From Sphingomonas sp. (lineage in GTDB: Bacteria > Pseudomonadota > Alphaproteobacteria > Sphingomonadales > Sphingomonadaceae), in the NCBI RefSeq assembly GCF_017744835.1, contig NZ_JAGIAM010000002.1, positions 1-64,000 on the forward strand: a DNA stretch of 64,000 nucleotides, written 5' to 3'. Below the pieces are notes generated by a model. That model ran no database searches and was not told the origin of the DNA. It saw nothing but the letters and a program-made list of their open reading frames with translations. The position numbers and the translations under genes were made by a program. Shown here one piece after another: positions 45,845 to 54,503 of the stretch. Each line of letters opens with the position of its first letter. Position 1 is the stretch's first letter.

Positions 45845-47044
45845 ATGAATTCGCTCGATCGCTACATGGCGCGGCTGATCGCGGTTCCGCTGATCTCGAC
45901 GCTGCTCATCTCCGCGATGCTGCTCGTGCTCGATCGCATGCTGCGTCTGTTCGACTTCGTCGCGACCGAGGGCGGACCGGTGAGCGTGGTGTGGCGGATG
46001 CTCGCCAACCTGCTTCCCGAATATCTGGGGCTGGGCATTCCGATTGGGCTGATGCTGGGCGTGCTGCTCGCCTTCCGCCGGCTGGCGACTTCGTCCGAGC
46101 TCGACGTGATGCGCGCCGTGGGGCTGAGCTACACGCGGCTGCTCAAAGTGCCATACATGTACGCGATCGCGCTCGCGATCCTGAACCTGTCGATCGTCGG
46201 CTTCGTCCAGCCCTGGGCGCGCTACAATTACGAGCAGTTGCGCTTCGAGCTGCGCTCCGGCGCGCTCGGCGCCTCGATCAAGGTCGGCGAGTTCACCAGC
46301 TTCGGGCCGCGGATGACGCTGCGGATCGAGGACAGCAAGGACGAAGGGCGCCAGCTCTCGGGCATCTTCGTGCAGATGATCACCGCTGACGGCAATCCGC
46401 TGGCGGTGACGGCGGAGACCGGCCAGTTCCTGCGATCGGACGATCCCGACACGATCATCTTCCGCCTGACCAACGGCACGCTGATCCATCGCGACAAATC
46501 GTCGAACGTGCCGCGCGTGCTGACCTTCACCACGCACAGCCTGCCGATCCCGCTGCCCAAGTACGAGCAGTTCCGCCGGCGCGGCGACAAGAACCTCGAG
46601 CTCACGCTTCCCGAGTTGGCGATCATCGGCAAGAGCGCCGCAGTGACAGACGAGCAGCGCCACACCAGCCGCGCGGCCTTCCACTTCCGGCTGGCGGAGG
46701 TCGTCTCGATGTTCCTGCTGCCGATGCTCGCCGCGGCGCTGGGCATCCCGCCCAAGCGATCGACTTCGGCGCTGGGCGTGTTCCTGTCGATCGTGATGAT
46801 CGTCACCTATCACAAGGTGAACGAGTATGCGCAGGCGATCGGCAGCCTGGGGCGGATCGATCCGATCATCGCGCTGTGGGTGCCCTTCGCGATCTTCGCT
46901 GGGCTGGTGCTGTGGATGTACCACACCGTCGCCTATGTGCCCGGCGGGCAGCCGATCGGTGCGCTGGAGCGCGTCTTCGCCAAGGCGTGGAAGGCGATCG
47001 TGCGCCGCTTCCCCGGCCGCCGCCGGAAGGAGGCCCAGGCGTGA
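45845..47044 (+). CDS. lptF: LPS export permease LptF
   Basis: A 399-residue member of the YjgP/YjgQ family. Three N-terminal helices (about residues 10-120), a periplasmic beta-jellyroll (about 130-270) and three C-terminal helices make the classic fold. Together with LptG and the LptB ATPase it extracts LPS, and possibly other glycolipids, from the inner membrane. The start is ATG 45845, which matches the short cytoplasmic N-terminus MNSLDRYMARLI. Divergent from obgE; overlaps lptG by 4 nt. Confidence 0.94.
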   Translation: MNSLDRYMARLIAVPLISTLLISAMLLVLDRMLRLFDFVATEGGPVSVVWRMLANLLPEYLGLGIPIGLMLGVLLAFRRLATSSELDVMRAVGLSYTRLLKVPYMYAIALAILNLSIVGFVQPWARYNYEQLRFELRSGALGASIKVGEFTSFGPRMTLRIEDSKDEGRQLSGIFVQMITADGNPLAVTAETGQFLRSDDPDTIIFRLTNGTLIHRDKSSNVPRVLTFTTHSLPIPLPKYEQFRRRGDKNLELTLPELAIIGKSAAVTDEQRHTSRAAFHFRLAEVVSMFLLPMLAAALGIPPKRSTSALGVFLSIVMIVTYHKVNEYAQAIGSLGRIDPIIALWVPFAIFAGLVLWMYHTVAYVPGGQPIGALERVFAKAWKAIVRRFPGRRRKEAQA

Positions 47045-48138
47045 ACCTGGCCGGCTTCTTCCCGTCGCGGACCATGTCGCTCTACATGGGCAAGATGTTC
47101 CTGGTGCGCACCTTCGCCATATTGGCGGCGCTGGTGCTGGTGCTCCAGGCACTCGACCTGCTGAGCGAATCCGGCCGCATCCTCGCGCACCCGGGCAATG
47201 GCGAGGCCGAGGTGTGGCGCTATGTCGGGCTGCGCGCGCCGGAGATCGTCGCGCGCTTCCTGCCCTTCTCGGTGCTGCTGGGGACAATCCTCGCGCTCTC
47301 TCAGTTGAATCAGAACAGCGAAGTGATCGCGATGAAGGCCTCGGGGCTTTCGGCGCACCAGGTGCTGGCGCCGCTGATCATCGCGGCGCTGGGCGTGGCG
47401 GCGATCTCCTTCGCGTTCAACGAGCGCGTCGTCACGCGCGCCACCTCCACGCTCGAGCAGTGGAAGAAGGTCGATTACGGCCCGCTGCCGATCGACCGGG
47501 GCGACCGGTCGAACGTTTGGGTGCGCGACGGCGACCATCTGATCCAGGTCCAGCAGGTGCGCGGACGCGGCGACGCGATCCAGCTCTTCGGCATCACTGT
47601 CTATGAGCGCTCGGGACGCACGCTGCGCTCGATGGTGACGGCGACCCGCGGCGTGCGCGACGGCGACGGCTGGCGCGTGGAGAATGCCGAGCGGTTCGAC
47701 GTGGCCTCCGGCGCGATCACCAAGCTCGGCACGGTCCGCGTCGCCGGCGGCGTGCGGCCGGATCAGTTCACGCTGAGCTCGGTCAACGCCGACGGCCTCT
47801 CCTTCGGCGCGCTGCGCGAAGTGATCAGCGACCTGCGCCAGGCCGGCCGCCCGACCAAGGCGCTCGAAGGCTCGCTGTGGCACAAGCTGTCGGGACCGCT
47901 TTCGTCGGTGCTAATGCCGCTGCTCGGCGCAGTCGCGGCGTTCGGCGTCGCGCGATCGGGCAAGCTGTTCGTCCGCGCCGTGATCGGCATGGCGCTGGGC
48001 TTCCTCTATTTCGTCGCCGACAATTTCGCGATCGCGATGGGCAACCTCGGCGCCTACCCGCCCTTCCTCGCCGCCTGGGCGCCGTTCCTGCTGTTCTTCA
48101 TGATCGGTGAGGCGGTGCTGCTGCGGACGGAAGAGTAG
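47041..48138 (+). CDS. lptG: LPS export permease LptG
   Basis: A 365-residue partner of LptF with the same 3 TM / jellyroll / 3 TM plan. The N-terminal part MSLYMGKMFLVRTFAIL and VSVLLGTILALSQLNQNSEVIAMKASGLS-like segment are typical of LptG. The GTG start at 47041 overlaps the lptF stop (GTGA), so translation is coupled. In a sphingomonad, which lacks typical LPS, these genes may move other glycolipids; that is inference. Confidence 0.94.
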   Translation: MNLAGFFPSRTMSLYMGKMFLVRTFAILAALVLVLQALDLLSESGRILAHPGNGEAEVWRYVGLRAPEIVARFLPFSVLLGTILALSQLNQNSEVIAMKASGLSAHQVLAPLIIAALGVAAISFAFNERVVTRATSTLEQWKKVDYGPLPIDRGDRSNVWVRDGDHLIQVQQVRGRGDAIQLFGITVYERSGRTLRSMVTATRGVRDGDGWRVENAERFDVASGAITKLGTVRVAGGVRPDQFTLSSVNADGLSFGALREVISDLRQAGRPTKALEGSLWHKLSGPLSSVLMPLLGAVAAFGVARSGKLFVRAVIGMALGFLYFVADNFAIAMGNLGAYPPFLAAWAPFLLFFMIGEAVLLRTEE

Positions 48139-48159
48139 CAGGAGGCCAACGGCCGCACG

Positions 48160-48450
48160 CTAATCCAGGATCGCCGCATAGTCCTGGGCGCCGTGCACGA
48201 CGTGCAGCACCGTCACTTCTTCGGCGGTCGCACGATAGAAGATCAGATAATTGCCGTGCAGACGTCGGCGGATTCCTTGCGCTTCATAGCGAGGGACAAG
48301 CGGGAATCTCTCGGGAAAATCTGCGAGCCCAAGACACAGGTCGCGCAATTCCGCCACGAAGCGGAGCGCCCGCTCAGGATTGTCCAGGGCGATGAAGTCG
48401 CCAATCGCCTCGACGTCGCGTTCGGCCTCCGCCGTGATGCGGACGATCAT
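48160..48450 (-). CDS. parE: ParE/RelE family toxin
   Basis: A 96-residue RelE/ParE-superfamily toxin: ITAEAERDVEAIGDFIALDNPERALRF, then FPLVPRYEAQGIRRRLHGNYLIFYRA, then VTVLHVVHGAQDY. The arrangement matches ParE, which poisons DNA gyrase, rather than mRNA-cleaving RelE, but this cannot be proved from sequence. It overlaps the antitoxin gene by 4 nt (ATGA). Confidence 0.9.
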   Translation of the reverse strand: MIVRITAEAERDVEAIGDFIALDNPERALRFVAELRDLCLGLADFPERFPLVPRYEAQGIRRRLHGNYLIFYRATAEEVTVLHVVHGAQDYAAILD

Positions 48451-48704
48451 TCGGCGCCGTTCGCCATCGCCCGATATTTGGCCTCGAGCCCGTCAAAGAC
48501 TTCAGACGCGGGCTTGATACGGCCCGCCTCCACATCGGCGATGCCGCGCGCAATCGAGGCGTCCAGCGCCGCGAGCCGCGTCTCCCGGTCCTGAATGAGC
48601 CGCACGCCTTCGCGCAGAACCTCGCTCTTGGAGTTGTAGCGTCCCGTCGCGACGAGCTGCGATACGAAAGCCTCCAGCTGATTTCCGAGATCGGCACTGA
48701 TCAT
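48447..48704 (-). CDS. parD: ParD-like antitoxin
   Basis: An 85-residue ParD/CC2985-type antitoxin with an N-terminal ribbon-helix-helix (ISADLGNQLEAFVSQLVATGRYNSKSEVLREGVRLIQDRE) and a C-terminal toxin-binding tail. The start is ATG 48704, with AAGGAG 7 nt upstream; the frame could extend to 48743 without a site. It would repress its own operon through the RHH domain. Sequence upstream (48720-48765) is unusually AT-rich and likely holds the autoregulated promoter. Confidence 0.9.
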   Translation of the reverse strand: MISADLGNQLEAFVSQLVATGRYNSKSEVLREGVRLIQDRETRLAALDASIARGIADVEAGRIKPASEVFDGLEAKYRAMANGAE

Positions 48705-48782
48705 CGACGAACTCCTTCGTCCCATGATATAGGCTCTTATCAACTATTAATAAAGGCAGCAGCGCTCGCCGCAGATGCCCAG

Positions 48783-48813
48783 AAAAAAGGCCGCCCCGAG
48801 AGGCGGCCTTTTA
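48783..48813. terminator. Bidirectional terminator between the desaturase and parDE
   Basis: AAAAGGCCGCC / GGCGGCCTTTT, an 11-bp perfect stem with a short loop and A/T runs at both ends. It serves as terminator for the desaturase transcript's opposite-strand readthrough and insulates the parDE promoter. Confidence 0.8.
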
Positions 48814-48833
48814 TGATTTCGGACTGACCCGCC

Positions 48834-49937
48834 TCAGCGGATCCCCATCGTGCTTCGTGCGAGCCGGCCGACGAGGCCCGGTAGCCCCTTGTAGCTCGCC
48901 TTGTGATAGGGCGAGTCCGGCTCCACCATCGCGGTCAGGCGGGCATGGGCCTTGCCGAGATTGTGATAGGGGACGCTCGGCAGCAGGTGGTGCAGCGCAT
49001 GGTAGCGCAGGCCGACGGGCGCCCAGAGCGCGGGCAGCAGCGCCGGCGGCGGCACGTTGACGCTGTCGAGATACTGGGCGGTGACGGTCATCGCCTCGCC
49101 CTCATTCTCCCACAGGTGCGCGACGAGCGTGCGGATTTGGTTGATGACCGTGATCGCGCCGATCACGCCGAGGTAGACCAGGAACGCGCGCAGCGGCACC
49201 ACGCGCGTGGCGACGAGCGTGAGCAGGCCGATCACCCAGACGCTGGTCGCGGCTTCCTGCGCGATCCACTGGCTGCGCGCCTCGCCCTCGGGCTGGCGGC
49301 GGCGGAACTGCGGATTGATGACGAGGCCCGAATAGCGCTCGACCACGATCTTGCGCAGGCCGGGCACGACCAGCGACAGCGGCGCAAGCACGCCGTAGCG
49401 GATCAGCAAGCCGATCGGCGCGAGCGCGGCGACCAGCACGAAGACCGGCAGCGACCAGGGCTTCATCAGCGCCAGCGGCAGATATTCGGGATCGTCGACC
49501 GTGCCGTAGCGCGTGCGCGCGTGGTGGAGGTTGTGGACGCCCTCGTACATGAACGACGGCACCATCAGCGGCACGCCGACCAGCGCGTTCCAGCCGAGCC
49601 GGAAGCCGGGCAGCGACGAATGCTTCATATGGCTGACTTCATGGATGAAGCTGCCGGCGCGGTAGAGCGCCAGCACCGCCACCGCCGCGGCGAGCAGCGC
49701 CTCGCCGGGCATGCTGAGCGTGATGGCGAGCGCCAGCGCGCCATAGCCGACCACCACCGAGGCGATCAGGTCCGCCCAGTAGATCGTCGGGTTGGGCTTG
49801 TGCAGGTCGCGCGCGATTTCGGACGCAGCGCGGAGCATCGCCTTGTCGTCGGCGATACGGGGACGCGAAGTGGCGCCCGTGGGCGTCGCCGCTTCACGAA
49901 GATCAAAGGCGATACTCGTGTTCATGCTCTGGGCCAT
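48834..49937 (-). CDS. Membrane fatty acid desaturase/hydroxylase
   Basis: A 367-residue FADS-type membrane di-iron enzyme if started at 49937. The histidine boxes are HEVSH (HxxxH), HNLHH (HxxHH) and HALHH (HxxHH), with four predicted helices around them. It would insert a double bond or hydroxyl into an acyl chain or sphingoid base. The start could also be ATG 49925. It is divergent from the GNAT-like gene at 50105, and both may serve sphingolipid or membrane lipid modification; no substrate is evident from sequence. Confidence 0.85.
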   Translation of the reverse strand: MAQSMNTSIAFDLREAATPTGATSRPRIADDKAMLRAASEIARDLHKPNPTIYWADLIASVVVGYGALALAITLSMPGEALLAAAVAVLALYRAGSFIHEVSHMKHSSLPGFRLGWNALVGVPLMVPSFMYEGVHNLHHARTRYGTVDDPEYLPLALMKPWSLPVFVLVAALAPIGLLIRYGVLAPLSLVVPGLRKIVVERYSGLVINPQFRRRQPEGEARSQWIAQEAATSVWVIGLLTLVATRVVPLRAFLVYLGVIGAITVINQIRTLVAHLWENEGEAMTVTAQYLDSVNVPPPALLPALWAPVGLRYHALHHLLPSVPYHNLGKAHARLTAMVEPDSPYHKASYKGLPGLVGRLARSTMGIR

Positions 49938-50104
49938 TGCCCCGAGATAGTGGCTAGATGTTGGCACGAACAGGGGCACCCCCAAGGCACGCGCTCGGGT
50001 GTGGCTTTACGGCACTGGTCCGGCATGGCCACTCCAGCTTCCCGCTTGACAAGCAGCCCGGCTTGGCCGGACTGCACGCAACCTAATCGCAAGAGGCGCC
50101 CTCA

Positions 50105-51256
50105 ATGCCCGCAATCACTGTGCGTCCCGTCACTACCAAGGCGGACACCAAGGCCTTCATCGAGCTCGCCTATCGTCTCAACGGCGACGATCCCAACTGG
50201 GTCGCCCCGCTGCGCGCCGAAGTCGCCGGGACGATCGACCCCAAGAAGAACGGCTGGTTCAGCCATGCCGAGGCGCAGCTCTTCCTCGCCGAGCGCGAGG
50301 GCAAGGTGGTCGGGCGCATCTCGGCGCATATCGACCGGCTCGCGCTCGAGCTGCCGCCCGAGCAGGGCTTCGGCCCGGGCACCGGCTTCTGGGGCCTGTT
50401 CGAGGCCGAGGACGAGGCCGTCGCCCAGGCAGTGATCGCGACCGCCGAGGGGTGGCTGCGCGACAAGGGGCTCTCCAGGGCCCTCGGCCCGGTCAGCCTC
50501 TCGATCTGGGAAGAGCCCGGCCTGCTGGTGAAGGGGCACGACCATCCGCCGACGGTGCTGATGGGGCATCACCCGGCGCGCTACCAGGGCTGGATCGAGG
50601 CGCTGGGCTACGCGCCCGCCAAGAAGCTGCTCACCTATGAGCTCGACATCACCCAGCAGTTCCCGCCGCTCATCCAGCGCATCGTCGCGGCGGGCGAGAA
50701 GAACCCGAAGATCCGCATCCGCAAGGTCAACAAGGCCAAGTTCGACGAGGAGGCCGCGATCATCCTCGCGATCCTCAACGACGCATGGTCGGACAATTGG
50801 GGCTTCGTCCCCCTCACCCAGCCCGAGATCGACGATGTCGGCAAGAAGCTCAAGCCGCTGGTCTTCGAGGACTTGATCATGATCGCCGAGCTCGAAGGCG
50901 AGCCGGTGGCGTTCATGGTGACGCTGCCCGACCTCAACGAGGCGCTCAAGCCGCTCAAGGGCTCGCTCCTCCCCTTCGGCTGGGCCAAGCTGCTGCTGTG
51001 GCTGCGCAAGCCCAAGGCCAAGACGATGCGCGTGCCGCTGATGGGCGTGGTCAAGCGGCTGCAGAGCTCGCGCATGGCAAGCCAGCTGGCCTTCATGATG
51101 ATCGAATATATTCGCCGCGCGGCGGTGCCCAACTATGGCGCGAGCCGCGGCGAGATCGGCTGGATCCTGGAAGACAACCAGGGGATGATCGCGATCGCCG
51201 ACGCAATCGAAAGCCGCGTCAACCGCGAATATCTGATCTACGCCAAGCCGCTCTAG
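50105..51256 (+). CDS. GNAT-like acyltransferase, candidate bacterial ceramide synthase
   Basis: A 383-residue protein with a GNAT-like core (TVRPVTTKADTKAFIELAYRL, then FLAEREGKVVGRISAHID) and a second, related half (AAIILAILNDAWSDNWGFVPLT, FEDLIMIAELEGEPVAFMVTLPD). Proteins of this type are often labelled N-acetyltransferase or, wrongly, dATP pyrophosphohydrolase. The Caulobacter ceramide synthase bCerS is a GNAT-family enzyme that acylates the sphingoid base. The length and the nearby spt-acp-cerR (8 kb) and desaturase genes suggest the same role here. The assignment is inference. Confidence 0.6.
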   Translation: MPAITVRPVTTKADTKAFIELAYRLNGDDPNWVAPLRAEVAGTIDPKKNGWFSHAEAQLFLAEREGKVVGRISAHIDRLALELPPEQGFGPGTGFWGLFEAEDEAVAQAVIATAEGWLRDKGLSRALGPVSLSIWEEPGLLVKGHDHPPTVLMGHHPARYQGWIEALGYAPAKKLLTYELDITQQFPPLIQRIVAAGEKNPKIRIRKVNKAKFDEEAAIILAILNDAWSDNWGFVPLTQPEIDDVGKKLKPLVFEDLIMIAELEGEPVAFMVTLPDLNEALKPLKGSLLPFGWAKLLLWLRKPKAKTMRVPLMGVVKRLQSSRMASQLAFMMIEYIRRAAVPNYGASRGEIGWILEDNQGMIAIADAIESRVNREYLIYAKPL

Positions 51257-51263
51257 GGTGGCA

Positions 51264-51293
51264 GGCCCGCGACGGCCGAGGCGGTCGCGGGCC
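51264..51293. terminator. Bidirectional terminator
   Basis: A perfect 10-bp stem GGCCCGCGAC / GTCGCGGGCC around a 10-nt loop lies between convergent stops at 51256 and 51300. Confidence 0.7.
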
Positions 51294-51299
51294 CTCCCC

Positions 51300-51581
51300 T
51301 CACTTCTTCGGATCGAGCGGGTCGAAGCCCTGCGCGAGCCACTGATCGCGCGTCTTGCAGACCTTGTGCTCGAGGATCGAGCCGGTGATCCGGTCGACGA
51401 CGCAGTAGCGGGTGTCCTTGTCGGTCGCCCGGGGCGTTTCCTGCGCCTTGGGGGCCTTGGCGCTCGTGTCGGGATCGGGCGCGGCGGCGGCAGGGCCGAC
51501 GGCGGCGGCGACGAAGGTGGCGGTGGCGGCGAAAGCGATGGCTGCGCGCGAGATGCGGCCGATGTTGCGAGTGCTGATCAT
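51300..51581 (-). CDS. Small exported protein, unknown function
   Basis: A 93-residue protein with a signal peptide ending at A-A-A-A (about residue 34), then a charged linker and a compact C-terminal part with two cysteines: RYCVVDRITGSILEHKVCKTRDQW. The paired cysteines about 15 residues apart suggest a disulfide in the periplasm. The motif recurs in small sphingomonad proteins as I recall, but no function is known to me. Confidence 0.75.
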   Translation of the reverse strand: MISTRNIGRISRAAIAFAATATFVAAAVGPAAAAPDPDTSAKAPKAQETPRATDKDTRYCVVDRITGSILEHKVCKTRDQWLAQGFDPLDPKK

Positions 51582-51824
51582 ATCCCTGGCTCCTCTATTT
51601 GGACATCAGGCGCTCCCTCGTTCCGCCTGTGCCCAAGTCATTGCAGAGGCCGTGCCAATTGCCCCGTGGACGGAAAATCAATCACTTAGCCGAACAGCCC
51701 ACCGCGAGGCACTGCTATAGGCCAGCAATACACGCCAAATATTGGCGTTTGCCGCGATCCCGTGTTCGAAAGGGAACAGTTGGCCTGTCCGGAAACGGAC
51801 GGGGGACCTCCCCCGCCCCGCGGA

Positions 51825-52595
51825 TCAGCGCAGGGCGACCCAGGTCGGCGCGTGGTCGCTGGCCTTTTCACGGCCGCGATAGTCCTTGTCGACGCCGGCG
51901 CCGAGGAAGCGGTCGGCAGCCTGGGGGCTGAGCAGCAGGTGATCGATGCGGAAGCCCGCATCGCGCTGCCAGCAGCCCGCCTGATAGTCCCAGAAGGTCC
52001 AGACGCCCCCCTGCGGGAAGCGCGTGCGCAACGAATCGGTCCAGCCCTGCGCGAGCAGCGAACGATAGCGCTGCCGCGATTCCGGCTGCATCAGCGCGTC
52101 GGTCGACATGGCTCGAACCGAGAAAGTGTCGTCGTCGTTGGGGATGACATTATAGTCGCCCGCCAGCACGACCAGCCGCTCCTCGGCAAGCAGCGCGCGG
52201 GCGCGATCGGCGAGCCGATCCATCCACTTGAGCTTGTAGTCGAACTTGGGGCCGGGTTGCGGATTGCCGTTGGGCAGATAGATCGAGGCGACGACCAGGT
52301 CGCCGATCTCGACTTCGATGTAGCGGCTGTGCGCATCCTCGGGATCGCCCGCGAGCCCGCGCTGGCGCTCAACCGGCTGCTGGCCGCGCGCGAGCACGGC
52401 GACGCCGTTGAAGCCCTTCTGCCCGTGCCACACCGCGCCATAGCCGGCGGCTTCGATGTCCTTGACCGGCAGCGTCTCGTCGGCGCCCTTCAGCTCCTGG
52501 AGGCAGATCACATCCGGCTTCTGCTCGTCGAGATATTCGAGCAGGCGCTCCATGCGCGCCTTGATGCCGTTGACGTTGTAGGTGACGATCTTCAT
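51825..52595 (-). CDS. xthA: Exodeoxyribonuclease III
   Basis: A 256-residue AP endonuclease/3'-5' exonuclease of the EEP superfamily: NVNGIKAR, CLQELK (catalytic Glu), SIYLPNG, LAGDYNV (Asp/Asn), and SDHAP (catalytic Asp/His) at the end. It acts in base excision repair at abasic sites. Co-directional with erpA, 40 nt upstream, and probably cotranscribed. Confidence 0.95.
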   Translation of the reverse strand: MKIVTYNVNGIKARMERLLEYLDEQKPDVICLQELKGADETLPVKDIEAAGYGAVWHGQKGFNGVAVLARGQQPVERQRGLAGDPEDAHSRYIEVEIGDLVVASIYLPNGNPQPGPKFDYKLKWMDRLADRARALLAEERLVVLAGDYNVIPNDDDTFSVRAMSTDALMQPESRQRYRSLLAQGWTDSLRTRFPQGGVWTFWDYQAGCWQRDAGFRIDHLLLSPQAADRFLGAGVDKDYRGREKASDHAPTWVALR

Positions 52596-52635
52596 CCCCG
52601 CTGGTTAGCCGCGCCCGCCGCGCAGCGCCAGCGCT

Positions 52636-52977
52636 TCAGACCGAGAAGCTGGTGCCGCAGCCGCAGCCCGAGGCGGCATTGGGATTGGTCACCGCGAAAT
52701 GCGCGCCGCCGAGATTGTCGACGAAATCGACCTGGGCGCCGCGGACGAGATCGAGGCTGATCGAATCCACGACCAGCCGCACGCCGTCGGTCTCGACCAC
52801 GCTGTCGTCCTCGGCGACGTCCTCGGCCATGCCGAACTTGTACTGGAAGCCCGAGCAGCCGCCGCCCTCGACCGAGAGGCGCAGGATCGCGGGCTTGCCC
52901 TGCTTCGCCGCTATCGCCGCGACGCGGGCCGCAGCGGCGGGAGTCAGTGCGACTTCAGGCTGGGTGATCGTTGCCAT
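52636..52977 (-). CDS. erpA: Iron-sulfur cluster insertion protein ErpA
   Basis: A 113-residue A-type Fe-S carrier. The three cluster ligands are C41 (GGGCSGFQY), C105 and C107 (SGCGCGTSF). ErpA hands [4Fe-4S] clusters to apo-enzymes such as isoprenoid synthesis proteins. The start is ATG 52977; the longer open frame upstream has no family match. First gene of an erpA-xthA pair. Confidence 0.94.
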   Translation of the reverse strand: MATITQPEVALTPAAAARVAAIAAKQGKPAILRLSVEGGGCSGFQYKFGMAEDVAEDDSVVETDGVRLVVDSISLDLVRGAQVDFVDNLGGAHFAVTNPNAASGCGCGTSFSV

Positions 52978-53113
52978 GCCGCCGAGATAGTGGCGCGTGC
53001 GGCACGAGGCAACGCCGGTCGTGAAAGACACGGACACCGATTCCCCCCCTCCGCCAAGGGGAGGGATCGCATTGCTCCGAAGCTTGCGAGCTTGCGGGCC
53101 GATACGATCGCGC

Positions 53114-53149
53114 AAAAAGAAAAGGGGGCCGCCCCGCAGGCGACCCCTC
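53114..53149 (-). terminator. Intrinsic terminator of the M23 peptidase gene
   Basis: On the minus strand AGGGG-CGCC pairs with GGCG-CCCC around a short loop, followed by TTTTCTTTTT. It lies about 30 nt past the gene's stop codon. Confidence 0.8.
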
Positions 53150-53175
53150 TCCTCTCCTATCCCTCGAAAAGAGGC

Positions 53176-54381
53176 TCAGCGCTTGCCGGCGGGGCCGCCG
53201 ACGCCGCCCGTCACGCGATCCTGCACGGCGACGAGATATTCGCCCGACTGGAGGAACGGGATCGGATTGACGGCCTTGCCATCGACGCGGACTTCGTAGT
53301 GGAGATGGCTGCCGGTCGAACGGCCGGTCGAGCCCATCAGGCCGATCATCTGGCCGCGGCGGACGCGGGTGTTGTCGGCGACGAGGATCTTCGAAAGATG
53401 GCCGTAGCGCGTCTCGATGCCGCGGCCGTGGTTGATCTCGACCAGATTGCCATAGCCGCCCTGGCGGCCGGCGTGGCTGACGATTCCGTCGGCGGTCGCG
53501 TAGATCGGAGTGCCCATCGCGCCGGGGATGTCGACGCCGGCGTGCATCGCCGCGGTGCCGCGGAACGGATCCGAGCGGACGCCGAAGTTGGAGGTGAAGG
53601 TGAGCTTGTCGACCGGCTGCATCGACGGGATCGAGATCACCGTCTGCTCGAGCATGTCGAGCTTCTTCCACGTGTTGAACAGCGCGCGGAACTGCGCATC
53701 GGCGTTCTCGCTCGAAGCGGCGCCGGCACCGGTGGCGGCAGGAGCATCGCCTTCCTCGACCGGCTCATAGGGGCCGCCCATGCCGCCCTGCACCGTGACG
53801 AAGCGCTCGGGCGCGAGGCCGAGGCGGCGCACTTGGGCTGCGGTCTGCTGGAAACGGGCCTCGCCTGCGACGATCGCCTTGCCGGCGAGCGCGACCTGAC
53901 GCGCTTCGACCTGGCGCAGCGGGGCGAGCATCTCATCGGCGATCGCGCTGGTCCGGGGGGCAGCGGCGGGGGCTTCGCCGGCGGCCGGGGAGGGAACGGC
54001 CTGGCCCGAAAGCACTGCGGAGATCATTGCCTGGCGCTGCTCGACACGCAGCGCGTGGAGCTTGGCCGCTTCCTTGGCGGCGGCGACTTCGGCCTGCATC
54101 TTGGCGACCTGCTCGCGCATCTTGGCGACCTGCGCCTCGGGCGAGCCCGGCGCAGCGGTCACGCCGCTGATCGCGATCGCGCCGACCATCGCCTGCGCAA
54201 CGCCATAGCCCGAAAAGAGGACGGTGATTGCGGCCACGCCGGCGAAGAGCGCCTGGGTGCGCCCTGCGACGCTGAAGCGACGAAGGTCGCGGCCGTCGTG
54301 GAGAATAAAATCGCGAGTGGTGAAGAATCCGCGGAACCGCTCCCCCAGTCCCGCATTCTTTACGTTCGATGCCTTAGCCAT
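53176..54381 (-). CDS. M23 family peptidase (LytM-like)
   Basis: A 401-residue membrane-anchored protein. A single helix lies at about residues 35-60, then a coiled-coil (about 75-185, rich in Ala/Glu/Gln/Arg), then the LytM domain (about 270-385). The zinc ligands are seen as HAGVDIPG (H-x-x-x-D) and HLHYEV. It is either an active cell-wall endopeptidase or a divisome/amidase activator of the EnvC/NlpD kind; the full H-x-x-x-D...H-x-H set favours activity. The start is ATG 54381. Confidence 0.9.
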   Translation of the reverse strand: MAKASNVKNAGLGERFRGFFTTRDFILHDGRDLRRFSVAGRTQALFAGVAAITVLFSGYGVAQAMVGAIAISGVTAAPGSPEAQVAKMREQVAKMQAEVAAAKEAAKLHALRVEQRQAMISAVLSGQAVPSPAAGEAPAAAPRTSAIADEMLAPLRQVEARQVALAGKAIVAGEARFQQTAAQVRRLGLAPERFVTVQGGMGGPYEPVEEGDAPAATGAGAASSENADAQFRALFNTWKKLDMLEQTVISIPSMQPVDKLTFTSNFGVRSDPFRGTAAMHAGVDIPGAMGTPIYATADGIVSHAGRQGGYGNLVEINHGRGIETRYGHLSKILVADNTRVRRGQMIGLMGSTGRSTGSHLHYEVRVDGKAVNPIPFLQSGEYLVAVQDRVTGGVGGPAGKR

Positions 54382-54503
54382 GAATCCCCGGCAAGTCATG
54401 GAAGCATCCACCAAGCTGCGACCCGGTGTGCGCTTCTGCTAAACCCAACTGGTCCCAGCTGCAGCCCCTCCGCGCTTGGACGGGAAGCTTGTGCCCAGAG
54501 CTG

